A DNA stretch of 64,000 nt from the NCBI RefSeq assembly GCF_904061905.1, contig NZ_CAJFCI010000073.1, positions 1-64,000 on the forward strand. The letters run 5' to 3'. Positions 1 to 8,215 of the stretch are shown in pieces. Each line of letters begins with the position of its first letter. Position 1 is the stretch's first letter. The notes under the pieces are model-generated. The model saw nothing but the letters and a program-made list of their open reading frames with translations. It made no database searches and was not told where the DNA came from. This stretch comes from Zestomonas carbonaria (GTDB lineage: Bacteria; Pseudomonadota; Gammaproteobacteria; Pseudomonadales; Pseudomonadaceae). The position numbers and the translations under genes are program-made.

Positions 1-155
1 TGGGCGCCCGGATGCAATCCGGGGAGATGCGTCCACCCACAGACCCCTCTCCCCCGGCCCCTCTCCCATGAATGGGAGAGGGGTGACTGGGGGACGAAGC
101 CTCGGCGTTTCAGGCGCGCACGAACGGCTCCCTCTCCCATTCATGGGAGAGGGCT
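1..155. repeat. Palindromic intergenic repeats
   Basis: Two near-identical 24-bp palindromes built on CCCTCTCCCAT / ATGGGAGAGGG occur at 59-82 and 130-153. A partial copy of another palindromic family, CCCGGATGCAATCCGGG, lies near positions 7-24. These are REP-like elements. The second palindrome overlaps the last codons and stop of the glycosidase gene on the minus strand. Confidence 0.75.
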
Positions 156-1736
156 GGGGAGAGGGTCAAGGTCGGCAGCAGCCTTCCGCACGGAAACACG
201 CAGACTACGCCACAGCGCAGCCGTCATCAGCGCACTCACCAGCGCCCAGCCGATGGCCTGCAGGTTGCCCAGGGTTTCCTGCACCAGTTGCGGGACGATG
301 CCGGCGGCGATGAAGGCGGTCAGCAGGACGACTTCGCGACGCGGCGCGGCGACCGGGCGGCACAGGTAGACCAGTGCCGGCAGCAGCAAGGCCGCGCTGG
401 GGAAACTGCGGTAGCGTGGGTCGAACACCAGGGCGAGCATCGACACCGCCGTGGCGAAGCCCGCCGCGCAGAGCCACCAGCCGCCGCGGGCGTCGAGCCA
501 GGCGAACAGCCGTTCGCGCCAGCCGTTCCGCTGGGCCAGGGCCAACGCGCCGTGGGCCAGGACGATCAGGTTGAGCCCGGCCAGCGCCGCCGCCCACAGC
601 CATTCGCCGGCATAGCGGCTGGAGACCAGCGCCAGTTCGCCCCACAGACCGAGGCAGGCGGCACCCAGCGCGGCCAGCAGCGGCAGCGCCAGTGCGGCGC
701 GCGAAGAGGCCGGACGGCCGGCGAGCAGCAGGGCGGAGAGGGCGACCAGGCCGCTGGCCGCCAGCCACCAGGGCCAGTGCGGCAGGTTGCTGACCGGCCC
801 GGCGAGCACGCCCTTGTCCTGGCGGTCGGCGTCGAACAGACCCCAGTAGCCGCCCACCGCGCCTTCGCTCTCGCGCTTCCAGGGCTGGTCGAAGGCTTCG
901 ATCAGGTTGTAGCGCCAGCCGTTCTGCTCGGCCATGGCGACGAAGCCACGGATGAACCTGGCCTCGTTGACCCGGCTGGGCAGGGCGGTTTCGCGCTGGC
1001 GGCCTTCGCTCGGCCAGCCGGTCTCGCCGATCAGGATGTCCTTGGGCGCGAAGCGGTTGCCGAACACCCGGCGGACTTCGGCGACATGCGCCAGCGCCGC
1101 GTCGATGCCGGCCGGGTCGTCCTCCCAGTAAGGCAACAGGTGGATGGTCAGGAAGTCCGCCACCGGGGCGATTTCCGGGTGCTTCAGCCAGAACTCCCAG
1201 ACATCGGCGTAGGTGACGGGCTGGTCGACCCTGGCCTTCACCTCGCCGATCAGCCTGGCCAGTTGCTTGCCGGTGACTTCCTTGCGAAGCAGGGTCTCGT
1301 TGCCGACGATCACCGCCTGCACCACGTCCGGGTAGTCATTGGCGGCCTTGACCAGCGCGTCGATTTCCCGGCGGGTTTCCACGGGATCGGCATTGACCCA
1401 GGCGCCGAGCAGCATCTTCAGGCCGTGCTTGCGGGCCAGTTCGGGAATGCCTTCGAGGCCGAGCATCGAGTAGGTGCGAATGCAATGGAAGCGCGTGGCG
1501 AGCAGGGCGAGATCGGAATCCATGCGCTCGGGGCGCAGCTCGAAGGGCTGCTCGAGCGGCGACTGGTCCTTGTCGAACGGCGTGTAGGACGCGCATTGCA
1601 GTTTGTGCGTCGGGGTTGCCGCATCGGGCAGGATCACCGGCCTGCCGAGTCCGTACCAGAGCCCGGCGAGGGCCAGGACGGCGAGCAGGCAGGCGAGGAA
1701 GTAGGCTGGAATCGGGAAGCGTGTGGAGTCTGTCAT
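141..1736 (-). CDS. Membrane-anchored glycoside hydrolase family 17 protein
   Basis: This 531-aa protein is a family-17 beta-1,3-glucanase/transglycosylase joined to a membrane domain. Residues about 10-30 form a signal anchor. The GH17 barrel spans about 45-310, with GNE at 145-147 (putative acid/base Glu147) and GETGWPSEG at 237-245 (putative nucleophile Glu238). Residues about 325-505 carry roughly seven hydrophobic segments. In Proteobacteria such proteins are linked to periplasmic beta-glucan synthesis or remodelling (NdvB-like systems), which is inferred here, not shown. No glucan synthase lies beside it in the window. The last residues, DPLPSPLP, and the stop codon are encoded by a palindromic repeat, so the natural C-terminus has probably been altered by repeat insertion. 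Confidence 0.85.
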   Translation of the reverse strand: MTDSTRFPIPAYFLACLLAVLALAGLWYGLGRPVILPDAATPTHKLQCASYTPFDKDQSPLEQPFELRPERMDSDLALLATRFHCIRTYSMLGLEGIPELARKHGLKMLLGAWVNADPVETRREIDALVKAANDYPDVVQAVIVGNETLLRKEVTGKQLARLIGEVKARVDQPVTYADVWEFWLKHPEIAPVADFLTIHLLPYWEDDPAGIDAALAHVAEVRRVFGNRFAPKDILIGETGWPSEGRQRETALPSRVNEARFIRGFVAMAEQNGWRYNLIEAFDQPWKRESEGAVGGYWGLFDADRQDKGVLAGPVSNLPHWPWWLAASGLVALSALLLAGRPASSRAALALPLLAALGAACLGLWGELALVSSRYAGEWLWAAALAGLNLIVLAHGALALAQRNGWRERLFAWLDARGGWWLCAAGFATAVSMLALVFDPRYRSFPSAALLLPALVYLCRPVAAPRREVVLLTAFIAAGIVPQLVQETLGNLQAIGWALVSALMTAALWRSLRVSVRKAAADLDPLPSPLP

Positions 1737-1795
1737 GGGGGCTGCGCGGCCGATGTAGCGGAGCCGCGCATGTTAGCGGAATGGCCCGCGGCGCG

Positions 1796-2020
1796 TCAGG
1801 CGTGATGATGCAGCCAGGCGTGCTTGGGGATTTCCTTCCGCTGCGGCTGGTTTTTCTCGAAGCGCTTCCAGATCTTCTCGTGGAAGTAGAAGCCCACCGA
1901 GTTGCACAGCGGCTCCACCGCCGCAACCAGGCCGCCCACGGCAACGCTTCCGGTCAACGCATAGGTAACGGCGAAGGCAATGCAGAAGTGCATCACGGTG
2001 AAGGTTACGGTCTTGAGCAT
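1796..2020 (-). CDS. DUF2061 small membrane protein
   Basis: A 74-aa protein beginning MLKTVTFTVMHFC. It has one or two hydrophobic stretches (residues about 5-35), the pattern GSVAVGGLVAAVEP, and a C-terminal FYFHEKIWKRF motif typical of the DUF2061 family of predicted membrane proteins. The start at 2020 is preferred over longer in-frame options because GGAGA lies just upstream and the upstream residues are unconserved-looking and rich in repeat sequence. The function is unknown. It lies alone on the minus strand, back to back with the acetate uptake operon. Confidence 0.75.
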   Translation of the reverse strand: MLKTVTFTVMHFCIAFAVTYALTGSVAVGGLVAAVEPLCNSVGFYFHEKIWKRFEKNQPQRKEIPKHAWLHHHA

Positions 2021-2138
2021 GATCGCTTCTCCAGAATGAGAATGCTTCTTGGATGTGCTCAGGTTAGTCAGGCCGTCGTCAGGGCGAAAGCAATCGAAGT
2101 GCATGGCTTCGATAGCCGTGCTCAATCGAGTCTCTATC

Positions 2139-2207
2139 CGTAGGGTGGGCTTCAGCCCACCAAACAAGACCTGCCTCCGATCGCTGGGCTGAAGCCCACC
2201 CTACGGG
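2139..2207. repeat. Inverted repeat pair (GTAGGGTGGGCTTCAGCCCACC family)
   Basis: Two copies in opposite orientation, each itself palindromic (GGTGGGCTTCAGCCCACC), separated by about 20 bp. The same family recurs near 12450 and 28065. The arms could fold into a large hairpin between the divergent DUF2061 gene and the yjcH operon. Confidence 0.7.
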
Positions 2208-2243
2208 GTCTGGATCCTTCCGGGAGGCTCTATCGCGGGCCTA

Positions 2244-2284
2244 CGACCTTAGTCGCGAACGGCCGCTGAATACGACTAAGGTCG
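2244..2284 (+). promoter_or_regulatory. Inverted repeat, candidate activator site for yjcH-actP
   Basis: A perfect 12-bp inverted repeat: CGACCTTAGTCG at 2244-2255 and CGACTAAGGTCG at 2273-2284. It lies about 75-115 bp upstream of the yjcH start. The half-site GACCTTAGTCG reappears, slightly varied, twice upstream of acsA (57039 and 57062). A shared regulator of acetate uptake and activation, such as the CrbR/ErdR response regulator known to control acs genes in pseudomonads, is a reasonable inference. Confidence 0.5.
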
Positions 2285-2357
2285 TCTGTCGTGCGTTGAC
2301 CGTCGCTCTAGAGTTGGCTCACCAGCAACCCATGCTGCTGTGGAGGACAACAACAAA

Positions 2358-2669
2358 ATGAACGACAGCACCTACAAGCGGATCGAACAGAATCCGCGCT
2401 TCCAAGAACTGGTGGCCAAGCGAGATCGATTCGCCTGGACACTGTCCTTTCTCATGCTCGGCCTGTACGTCGCCTTCATCCTGCTGATCGCTTTCGAGCC
2501 GCAGGTGCTCGGCACGCGCATCAGCGACACCTCGCCCATCACCTGGGGTATCCCGATCGGTGTCGGCCTGATCATCTCCGCCTTCATCCTGACCGGTATC
2601 TACGTCAAGCGCGCCAACGGCGAGTTCGACGAGATGAACAAGCAAATCCTCAAGGAGGCGCAACAATGA
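2358..2669 (+). CDS. yjcH: DUF485 inner membrane protein YjcH
   Basis: A 103-aa protein of the DUF485 family with two transmembrane segments (about residues 25-50 and 60-82). It is almost always the first gene of the actP acetate permease operon. The ATG at 2358 is chosen because GGAGGA at 2342-2347 gives good ribosome-binding spacing. An in-frame GTG at 2340 overlaps that site. The stop overlaps the actP start (ATGA), indicating translational coupling. The exact role is unknown, presumably an accessory to ActP. Confidence 0.9.
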   Translation: MNDSTYKRIEQNPRFQELVAKRDRFAWTLSFLMLGLYVAFILLIAFEPQVLGTRISDTSPITWGIPIGVGLIISAFILTGIYVKRANGEFDEMNKQILKEAQQ

Positions 2670-4324
2670 TCGGGCGTGTTCTCACCGGCCTCGGCCTGCT
2701 GGCCCTGGCCCCGACCCTCTGGGCGGCTGGCGCGATCGAAGGCGAAGTACAGCGCCAGCCGCTGAACGCCTCCGCCATCGTGATGTTCGTCCTGTTCGTC
2801 GCGGCGACCCTGGGCATCACCTACTGGGCCGCCAAGCGCAGCAAGTCGACTTCCGACTTCTATTCGGCCGGCGGCCGTATCACCGGCTTCCAGAACGGCC
2901 TGGCAATCGCTGGCGACTACATGTCGGCGGCCTCCTTCCTGGGTATTTCCGCCCTGGTGTTCACCTCTGGCTACGACGGCCTGATCTACTCGATCGGCTT
3001 CCTGGTCGGCTGGCCGATCATTCTGTTCCTGATCGCGGAGCGCCTGCGCAACCTCGGCAAGTACACCTTCGCCGACGTGGCGTCCTACCGCCTCGGCCAG
3101 AAGCAGATCCGTACCCTGTCGGCCAGCGGCACCCTGGTGGTGGTGGCCTTCTACCTGATTGCGCAGATGGTCGGCGCCGGCAAGCTCATCGAGTTGCTGT
3201 TCGGCCTCAACTATCACGTCGCGGTGGTCCTGGTGGGCGTGCTGATGGTGCTCTACGTGCTGTTCGGCGGCATGCTGGCGACCACCTGGGTACAGATCAT
3301 CAAGGCTGTTCTGCTGCTCTCCGGCGCTTCCTTCATGGCGCTGATGGTGCTCAAGCACGTCAACTTCGACTTCGCCGCGCTGTTCAGCGAAGCGATCAAG
3401 GTGCACCCGAAAGGCGAGGCGATCATGAGCCCCGGCGGCCTGGTCAAGGATCCGATCTCGGCGATCTCCCTGGGCCTGGCGCTGATGTTCGGTACCGCTG
3501 GCCTGCCGCACATCCTGATGCGCTTCTTCACCGTCGGCGACGCCAAGGAAGCCCGCAAATCGGTGTTCTACGCCACCGGCTTCATCGGCTACTTCTACAT
3601 CCTGACCTTCATCATCGGTTTTGGCGCGATCCTGCTGGTCAGCACCAACCCGGACTTCAAGGATGCGGCAGGCGCCCTGCTGGGCGGCAACAACATGGCC
3701 GCCGTGCACCTGGCCGACGCCGTGGGTGGCAGCCTGTTCCTCGGCTTCATCTCGGCCGTGGCCTTCGCCACCATCCTCGCGGTGGTTGCCGGCCTGACCC
3801 TGTCCGGCGCTTCGGCGGTGTCCCACGACCTTTACGCCAGCGTGATCAAGAAGGGCAAGGCCAACGAGAAGGATGAGTTGCGCGTATCGAAGGTCACCAC
3901 CCTGGTCCTCGGTGTGCTGGCCATCGGCCTGGGCATCCTGTTCGAGAAGCAGAACATCGCCTTCATGGTCGGCCTGGCCTTCTCCATCGCGGCGAGCTGC
4001 AACTTCCCGGTGCTGATCCTCTCCATGTACTGGAAGCGCCTGACCACCCGTGGCGCGATGATCGGCGGCTGGCTCGGCCTGATCACTGCTGTGGGGCTGA
4101 TGGTGCTCGGCCCGACCATCTGGGTGCAGATCCTCGGCCACGAGAAAGCCATCTACCCGTACGAGTACCCGGCACTGTTCTCGATGATCGTTGCCTTCGT
4201 CGGTATCTGGTTCTTCTCCATCACCGACAAGTCCACCGCGGCCAGCGAAGAGCAGAGCAGGTTCTACTCCCAGTTCGTCCGTTCGCAGACCGGTCTGGGA
4301 GCCAGTGGCGCGGTAGCCCACTGA
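2666..4324 (+). CDS. actP: Cation/acetate symporter ActP
   Basis: A 552-aa sodium:solute symporter (SSS family) that imports acetate and similar short monocarboxylates. It begins with a signal-like segment ([14 protein letters not shown]), followed by about 13 transmembrane helices. The conserved segments [21 protein letters not shown] (about 66-86) and [15 protein letters not shown] (about 275-289) match ActP/YjcG. It is coupled to yjcH by a 4-bp overlap and followed by a strong terminator. Together with acsA at 57146, it covers acetate uptake and activation in this window. Confidence 0.95.
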   Translation: MIGRVLTGLGLLALAPTLWAAGAIEGEVQRQPLNASAIVMFVLFVAATLGITYWAAKRSKSTSDFYSAGGRITGFQNGLAIAGDYMSAASFLGISALVFTSGYDGLIYSIGFLVGWPIILFLIAERLRNLGKYTFADVASYRLGQKQIRTLSASGTLVVVAFYLIAQMVGAGKLIELLFGLNYHVAVVLVGVLMVLYVLFGGMLATTWVQIIKAVLLLSGASFMALMVLKHVNFDFAALFSEAIKVHPKGEAIMSPGGLVKDPISAISLGLALMFGTAGLPHILMRFFTVGDAKEARKSVFYATGFIGYFYILTFIIGFGAILLVSTNPDFKDAAGALLGGNNMAAVHLADAVGGSLFLGFISAVAFATILAVVAGLTLSGASAVSHDLYASVIKKGKANEKDELRVSKVTTLVLGVLAIGLGILFEKQNIAFMVGLAFSIAASCNFPVLILSMYWKRLTTRGAMIGGWLGLITAVGLMVLGPTIWVQILGHEKAIYPYEYPALFSMIVAFVGIWFFSITDKSTAASEEQSRFYSQFVRSQTGLGASGAVAH

Positions 4325-4345
4325 CGATCGACCCGCTGAGCAATT

Positions 4346-4371
4346 GGGCGGCCTTCGGGCCGCCCTTTTTT
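4346..4371 (+). terminator. Rho-independent terminator of yjcH-actP
   Basis: An 8-bp stem GGGCGGCC / GGCCGCCC with a TTCG tetraloop, followed by six T residues. It begins 22 bp after the actP stop. Confidence 0.92.
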
Positions 4372-4534
4372 GTTTTCTACACTAGGCTGAACCGGCTTCG
4401 GTTCCATCTCGCAGGCAAGACGCCGTTTCCGGGCAGGAGCGAGGGGGACGCCATGGTCCTTTGCTCGTGAAGTTTTTGAGGAGCCGACATTCGCGAGCAG
4501 AGCTCGCTCCTACAGTTACAGGCACGTCTGGGCC

Positions 4535-4612
4535 AACCGTCATTCCCGCGCACGCGGGGGCCCAATGACCACAGCGCTTTTTTGGATCCCCGCGTGCGCG
4601 GGAATGACGAGA
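4535..4612. repeat. Inverted repeat TCATTCCCGCG...CGCGGGAATGA
   Basis: Two oppositely oriented copies of a TCATTCCCGCGCACGCGGG-type element separated by about 25 bp. Related copies lie near 24721, 24885, 46815 and 48385. The rest of 4372-4623 holds no gene that I can support. Confidence 0.65.
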
Positions 4613-4623
4613 GGAGGCAGATC

Positions 4624-4782
4624 CTAGAGCTTGCCGAGCAGGACGAGGATCAACAGCACGATCACGACCATGCCGAGGATGCCCGATGGCCCGTAACCCC
4701 AGCTCCGCGAGTGGGGGAACAGCGGCAGGCCGCCGATCAGCAGCAGGATCAGGACGATGATGAGAAGGGTGGTCAGGCTCAT
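4624..4782 (-). CDS. DUF3309 small hydrophobic protein
   Basis: A 52-aa protein starting MSLTTLLIIVLILLLIGGLP and ending LGKL. Two hydrophobic helices (about 4-21 and 36-50) flank the loop FPHSRSWGYGPSG. The length, the GGLP motif and the WGYGPSG loop match DUF3309 (YqaE-like tiny membrane proteins, often stress induced). GGAGT lies seven bases before the start. The function is unknown. Confidence 0.82.
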   Translation of the reverse strand: MSLTTLLIIVLILLLIGGLPLFPHSRSWGYGPSGILGMVVIVLLILVLLGKL

Positions 4783-4923
4783 GGTGGAACTCCTTTTTCA
4801 CGATCCGGGGATGGCGTGTTGCGGCAGTGCCGTTCCGTCTTGCCAGTGGATGGCCGGCCTATGGATTCCGACTGCCCGTGCCGGCAAAGATTCAGCTTAT
4901 CGGCCGTATCGCGGGCCGTGACG

Positions 4924-5301
4924 ATGGACGCTGGGTTGCTTTATCGCCTGCTGGCCGATGCGGTGGTGCTGGTCCACGGGCTCTTCATCCTCTTCGTGAT
5001 CGCCGGTGGCCTGCTGGCGCTGCGCTGGCCGCGCCTGGCCTGGCTGCACCTGCCGGCGGCGGCCTGGGGCGCGCTGGTAGAGTTGCGTCACTGGATCTGC
5101 CCGCTGACGCCGCTGGAAAACCATCTGCGCCGGGCTGCCGGTGAGGCGGGCTATGCTGGCGGTTTCGTCGAGCAGTACCTGATCCCGCTGATCTACCCGG
5201 CTGGGCTGACGCCGCAGGTGCAGGTCTGGCTGGGCATCGCGGTGCTGCTGATCAACGCCCTGGTCTATCTGGCGGTACTGCTGCGCTGGCGACGCCGCTG
5301 A
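4924..5301 (+). CDS. DUF2784 membrane protein
   Basis: A 125-aa protein with an N-terminal helix (LLADAVVLVHGLFILFVIAGG), a middle helix and a C-terminal helix ending LRWRRR. The motifs VHGLFILFV, WGALVEL and CPLTPLEN are the signature of DUF2784. No clear ribosome-binding site is seen for the ATG at 4924, and a GTG two codons earlier is also possible. The function is unknown. Confidence 0.85.
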   Translation: MDAGLLYRLLADAVVLVHGLFILFVIAGGLLALRWPRLAWLHLPAAAWGALVELRHWICPLTPLENHLRRAAGEAGYAGGFVEQYLIPLIYPAGLTPQVQVWLGIAVLLINALVYLAVLLRWRRR

Positions 5302-5423
5302 GGCTTATTTCCCGATGCTTTCGGGGCAATCGCGAAGCGCTCTAACACGGGGTTTCTGCACGCCTAGCTTTTACAGTATCCGGAGGCCGATCCACCGGGC
5401 GTGCGCAGGCGAGGGACATTGCC

Positions 5424-6221
5424 ATGCAGGCTTCGATGATTCTGTTGCTCCTGGCGCTGGGCATCGTGCTGGTGGCCGCCTCGGTGCTGTTGCGGGTGTT
5501 CTCCGCCGGCAAGTACGAGATCAAGACCATCGACCTGGTGTTCCTGGTGATTCCCCTGGTGGTGGTCGCCCTGGCCACCGGCAAGCTCAAGGGCATCGAC
5601 ATCTTCGGCGTCAAGGCCGACCTCTCCGAACTGTGGGCCGCCGCCGCGGAAACCAAGATCAAGGACCAGGTGCAGTCCTCCCCGCAGCTCACCGTGGAGG
5701 ATGCCGTGCAGGTGGTGCAGATGGCCGGCAAGGGCGGGCTGGGCGAGTTGCGCGTGCTGATCGAGCGGCGCATCGAGGCGCTGGAGTTTCGCCTCGGCCA
5801 GGGCAACTACTACGGCCCGGCGATCAGGACCTATTTCGAGGCGCTGTCCGGCAGTTCCTACCTGCGCGTGGTGGTGCTCAACAGGCCGGACGGCAAGCTG
5901 TTCGGCATATTCGACGCGGCCAACCTGATCGCCTACCTGCGGGTTGCCGGCGATTCCGGCTACGGGCAGTTCCAGCAACTGCTCAACAGCACGGACGAGA
6001 GCCACTGGACGGAACTGACCAAGCTGCCCGGTTTCGTCGGCGCGGAGGCTTCGGTGGGCTCGACGACCAGCAAGCGCGAAGCCTTGGCGCGCATGGAAGC
6101 GCTGGGTACCGACAGCTTGCCGGTGATCAACCAGGACGGTTTCTTCATGGGCACGGTGGAGCGTTCCAAGCTGACCGCCAGCCTGATTCTTGCCGTCACC
6201 GAGAAGCTGGAGAGCCGTTGA
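5424..6221 (+). CDS. Membrane-anchored protein with possible C-terminal CBS-like domain
   Basis: A 265-aa protein. Residues 4-24 and about 36-54 are hydrophobic and probably span the membrane. The rest is soluble and predicted cytoplasmic. Residues about 115-265 resemble a CBS/Bateman-type ligand domain: VVVLNRPDGKLFGIFDAANLIAYL and SLPVINQDGFFMGTVERSKL fit the usual 'V-D-G-G-hydrophobic' strands. I do not recognise a named family. It lies 64 bp upstream of the muramidase on the same strand, so the two may be cotranscribed. Confidence 0.6.
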   Translation: MQASMILLLLALGIVLVAASVLLRVFSAGKYEIKTIDLVFLVIPLVVVALATGKLKGIDIFGVKADLSELWAAAAETKIKDQVQSSPQLTVEDAVQVVQMAGKGGLGELRVLIERRIEALEFRLGQGNYYGPAIRTYFEALSGSSYLRVVVLNRPDGKLFGIFDAANLIAYLRVAGDSGYGQFQQLLNSTDESHWTELTKLPGFVGAEASVGSTTSKREALARMEALGTDSLPVINQDGFFMGTVERSKLTASLILAVTEKLESR

Positions 6222-6285
6222 ATCCCAGGGGCGACGCCCCACGCAGAGCCATGTCGTCCTGCCTGCAAACGGAAAAGGAGGAGAC

Positions 6286-7098
6286 ATGATGAAGTTCGCC
6301 GAGAAAGCCATACCGCTTACCCGCCAGGGACTCGCCGAGGCACTGGAGCGCCTGGAGCTGGCCAGCGGACAGACCGCCGTCCTCTGGGCGGTGTTCGAGG
6401 TGGAGACCTCGGGGATCACCCAGGGTTTCGGCTTCCGGCCCGACCGGCGGCCGCAGATCCTTTTCGAGCGGCACAAGTTCCGCGATGCCACCGGTGGCCG
6501 CTTCAACGGTAGCGATCCGGACATCTCCGGTCCGCAGGGCGGTTACGGCAGCCTCGCCAGCCAGTACTCCAAGCTCGAGCGCGCCCTGGCACTGTGCGAG
6601 GGCGCCGGGCTGGGCGTCGAGCCGGCCCTGTGCTCGGCGTCTTGGGGATTGGGGCAGGTGATGGGCTTCAACCACAAGAGCGCCGGCTTCCCCACGGCGA
6701 AGGCGATGGTCGAGGCCATGGTGCGCAGCGAGGACGCCCAGCTCATGGGCATGGTCGGCTTCCTCGGCAGCGCGGGCCTGACCCGGCACCTCAAGAACCA
6801 GAACTGGGAAGCCTTCGCCCGTGGCTACAACGGCAGGAACTACGCTCAGAACCACTATCACATCAAGCTGGAGGAGCAGTACGCACGCTTCGCCAGCGGC
6901 TCGATGCCGAACATCGAGGTGCGCACCGCCCAGGCGGCCCTGCTGGTGCTCGGTTTCGCCCCGGGCAAGATCGATGGGGTGGTCGGCCAGCGCACCCGGG
7001 GTGCGCTGAGCAACTTCCAGATAGGCCATGGCCTGGGCGCCAACGGCGAACTGGACGCGGCGACCTACGAGAAGCTGTTCAACGTCGCCTTCGGCTGA
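6286..7098 (+). CDS. N-acetylmuramidase (DUF3380) with peptidoglycan-binding domain
   Basis: A 270-aa endolysin-like enzyme predicted to cleave the glycan strand of peptidoglycan. Residues about 20-195 match the N-acetylmuramidase domain (FEVETSG at 37-43 holds the likely catalytic Glu; ILFERHKF; GYGSLASQY; GLGQVMGFN). Residues about 205-270 are a PG_binding_1 repeat (AQAALLVLGF...GKIDGVVG...TRGALSNFQ). The ATG at 6286 follows AAGGAGGAG. There is no signal peptide and no holin, spanin or other phage gene nearby, so it is either a lone phage-derived lysin or a domesticated one. Confidence 0.85.
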   Translation: MMKFAEKAIPLTRQGLAEALERLELASGQTAVLWAVFEVETSGITQGFGFRPDRRPQILFERHKFRDATGGRFNGSDPDISGPQGGYGSLASQYSKLERALALCEGAGLGVEPALCSASWGLGQVMGFNHKSAGFPTAKAMVEAMVRSEDAQLMGMVGFLGSAGLTRHLKNQNWEAFARGYNGRNYAQNHYHIKLEEQYARFASGSMPNIEVRTAQAALLVLGFAPGKIDGVVGQRTRGALSNFQIGHGLGANGELDAATYEKLFNVAFG

Positions 7099-7243
7099 GC
7101 GGACAGGGCGTGCCTCCGCGCCGCCCGGGAGGCCGCCGCACTTTTGCACTGGTCATTCAGCGTTTTGATATTGAGGTGGGCGGTTCATTGCCTTCGCTAC
7201 ACTGCGGCTCATCTACCCGCACATGAAAAAGGCAGCTCCATCC

Positions 7244-8047
7244 ATGCAAAATCGAATCATGATTACCGGTGCCGGCTCCGGCCTCGGTCGCGAAATCGCC
7301 CTGCGCTGGGCGCGTGAAGGCAGCCGCCTGGCACTGGCCGACGTCAACGAGGCCGGCCTGGCGGAAACCCTGAAACTGGTCCGCGAGGCCGGTGGCGACG
7401 GTTTCACCCAGCGCTGCGACGTGCGCGACTACAGCCAGCTCACCGCCCTGGCCCAGGCCTGCGAAGAGAAGCTCGGCGGCATCGACGTCATCGTCAACAA
7501 CGCCGGCGTGGCTTCGGGCGGTTTCTTCGAGGACCTGTCCCTGGAGGACTGGGACTGGCAGATCTCGATCAACCTGATGGGCGTGGTCAAGGGCTGCAAG
7601 GCGTTCCTGCCACTGCTCGAGCGCAGCAAGGGCAAGATCATCAACATCGCCTCGATGGCGGCGCTGATGCAGGGCCCGGCGATGGCCAACTACAACGTCG
7701 CCAAGGCCGGCGTGGTGGCCCTGTCGGAAAGTCTGCTGGCGGAACTGAGGCAGCGCGAGGTCGGCGTCCACGTGGTCTGTCCGTCGTTCTTCCAGACCAA
7801 CCTGCTGGACTCCTACCGTGGCCCGAACCCGGAGATGAAGGAGCAGACCAGCAAGCTGCTGGAGAGCTCGCCGATCAGCGCTGCGGATATCGCCGAGTAC
7901 ATCTACCAGGAAGTCGCCAAGGGCGCGTTCATGATCCTCCCGCACGAGCTGGGCCGGGCCGCTTGGCAGCTCAAGCGGCAGAATCCGCAGGCGCTCTACG
8001 ACGAGATGGCGACCATGGCCGAGAAGATGCGCGCGAAGAGCCGCTGA
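7244..8047 (+). CDS. Short-chain dehydrogenase/reductase
   Basis: A 267-aa classical SDR. It has the cofactor-binding TGAGSGLG at 8-15, NNAG at 85-88, and the catalytic Ser137 and YNVAK (Tyr150, Lys154). The substrate cannot be told from sequence. The start at 7244 places the glycine motif at the usual distance from the N-terminus. An in-frame ATG seven codons earlier (7223) is possible. A terminator follows. Confidence 0.85.
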   Translation: MQNRIMITGAGSGLGREIALRWAREGSRLALADVNEAGLAETLKLVREAGGDGFTQRCDVRDYSQLTALAQACEEKLGGIDVIVNNAGVASGGFFEDLSLEDWDWQISINLMGVVKGCKAFLPLLERSKGKIINIASMAALMQGPAMANYNVAKAGVVALSESLLAELRQREVGVHVVCPSFFQTNLLDSYRGPNPEMKEQTSKLLESSPISAADIAEYIYQEVAKGAFMILPHELGRAAWQLKRQNPQALYDEMATMAEKMRAKSR

Positions 8048-8053
8048 GGCGTG

Positions 8054-8083
8054 CCTGGCCGCTGTCCGGGCGGTCAGGTTTTT
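8054..8083 (+). terminator. Rho-independent terminator after the SDR gene
   Basis: A stem CCTGGCCGC / GCGGTCAGG (one G-U pair) with a seven-base loop, followed by five T residues. It starts 7 bp after the stop. Confidence 0.7.
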
Positions 8084-8215
8084 CCCTGCGCGGGGTTGCC
8101 CGCCGGCGCGGGGGCGGGGTAGGGTGGCAGGCCCGGTCCGGATGACCGAGTCGTGGGGCTTTCGGCATTTCGTCACGGCCGCGACGGAGCGCCGACAGCC
8201 CCTATAGGAGCTGCC

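Noticed and set aside
288-1805. Long plus-strand open frame opposite the GH17 gene
   Set aside because: It is the antisense shadow of a clearly conserved protein, with Gln/Arg-rich low-complexity translation and no ribosome-binding site.
2600-4321. Minus-strand 573-codon frame opposite actP
   Set aside because: An artefact of high GC third-position bias. actP has strong family motifs on the plus strand.
6286-7098. Evidence for a prophage around the muramidase
   Set aside because: No integrase, capsid, tail, holin or attachment-site repeat is found nearby; neighbours are ordinary metabolic genes.
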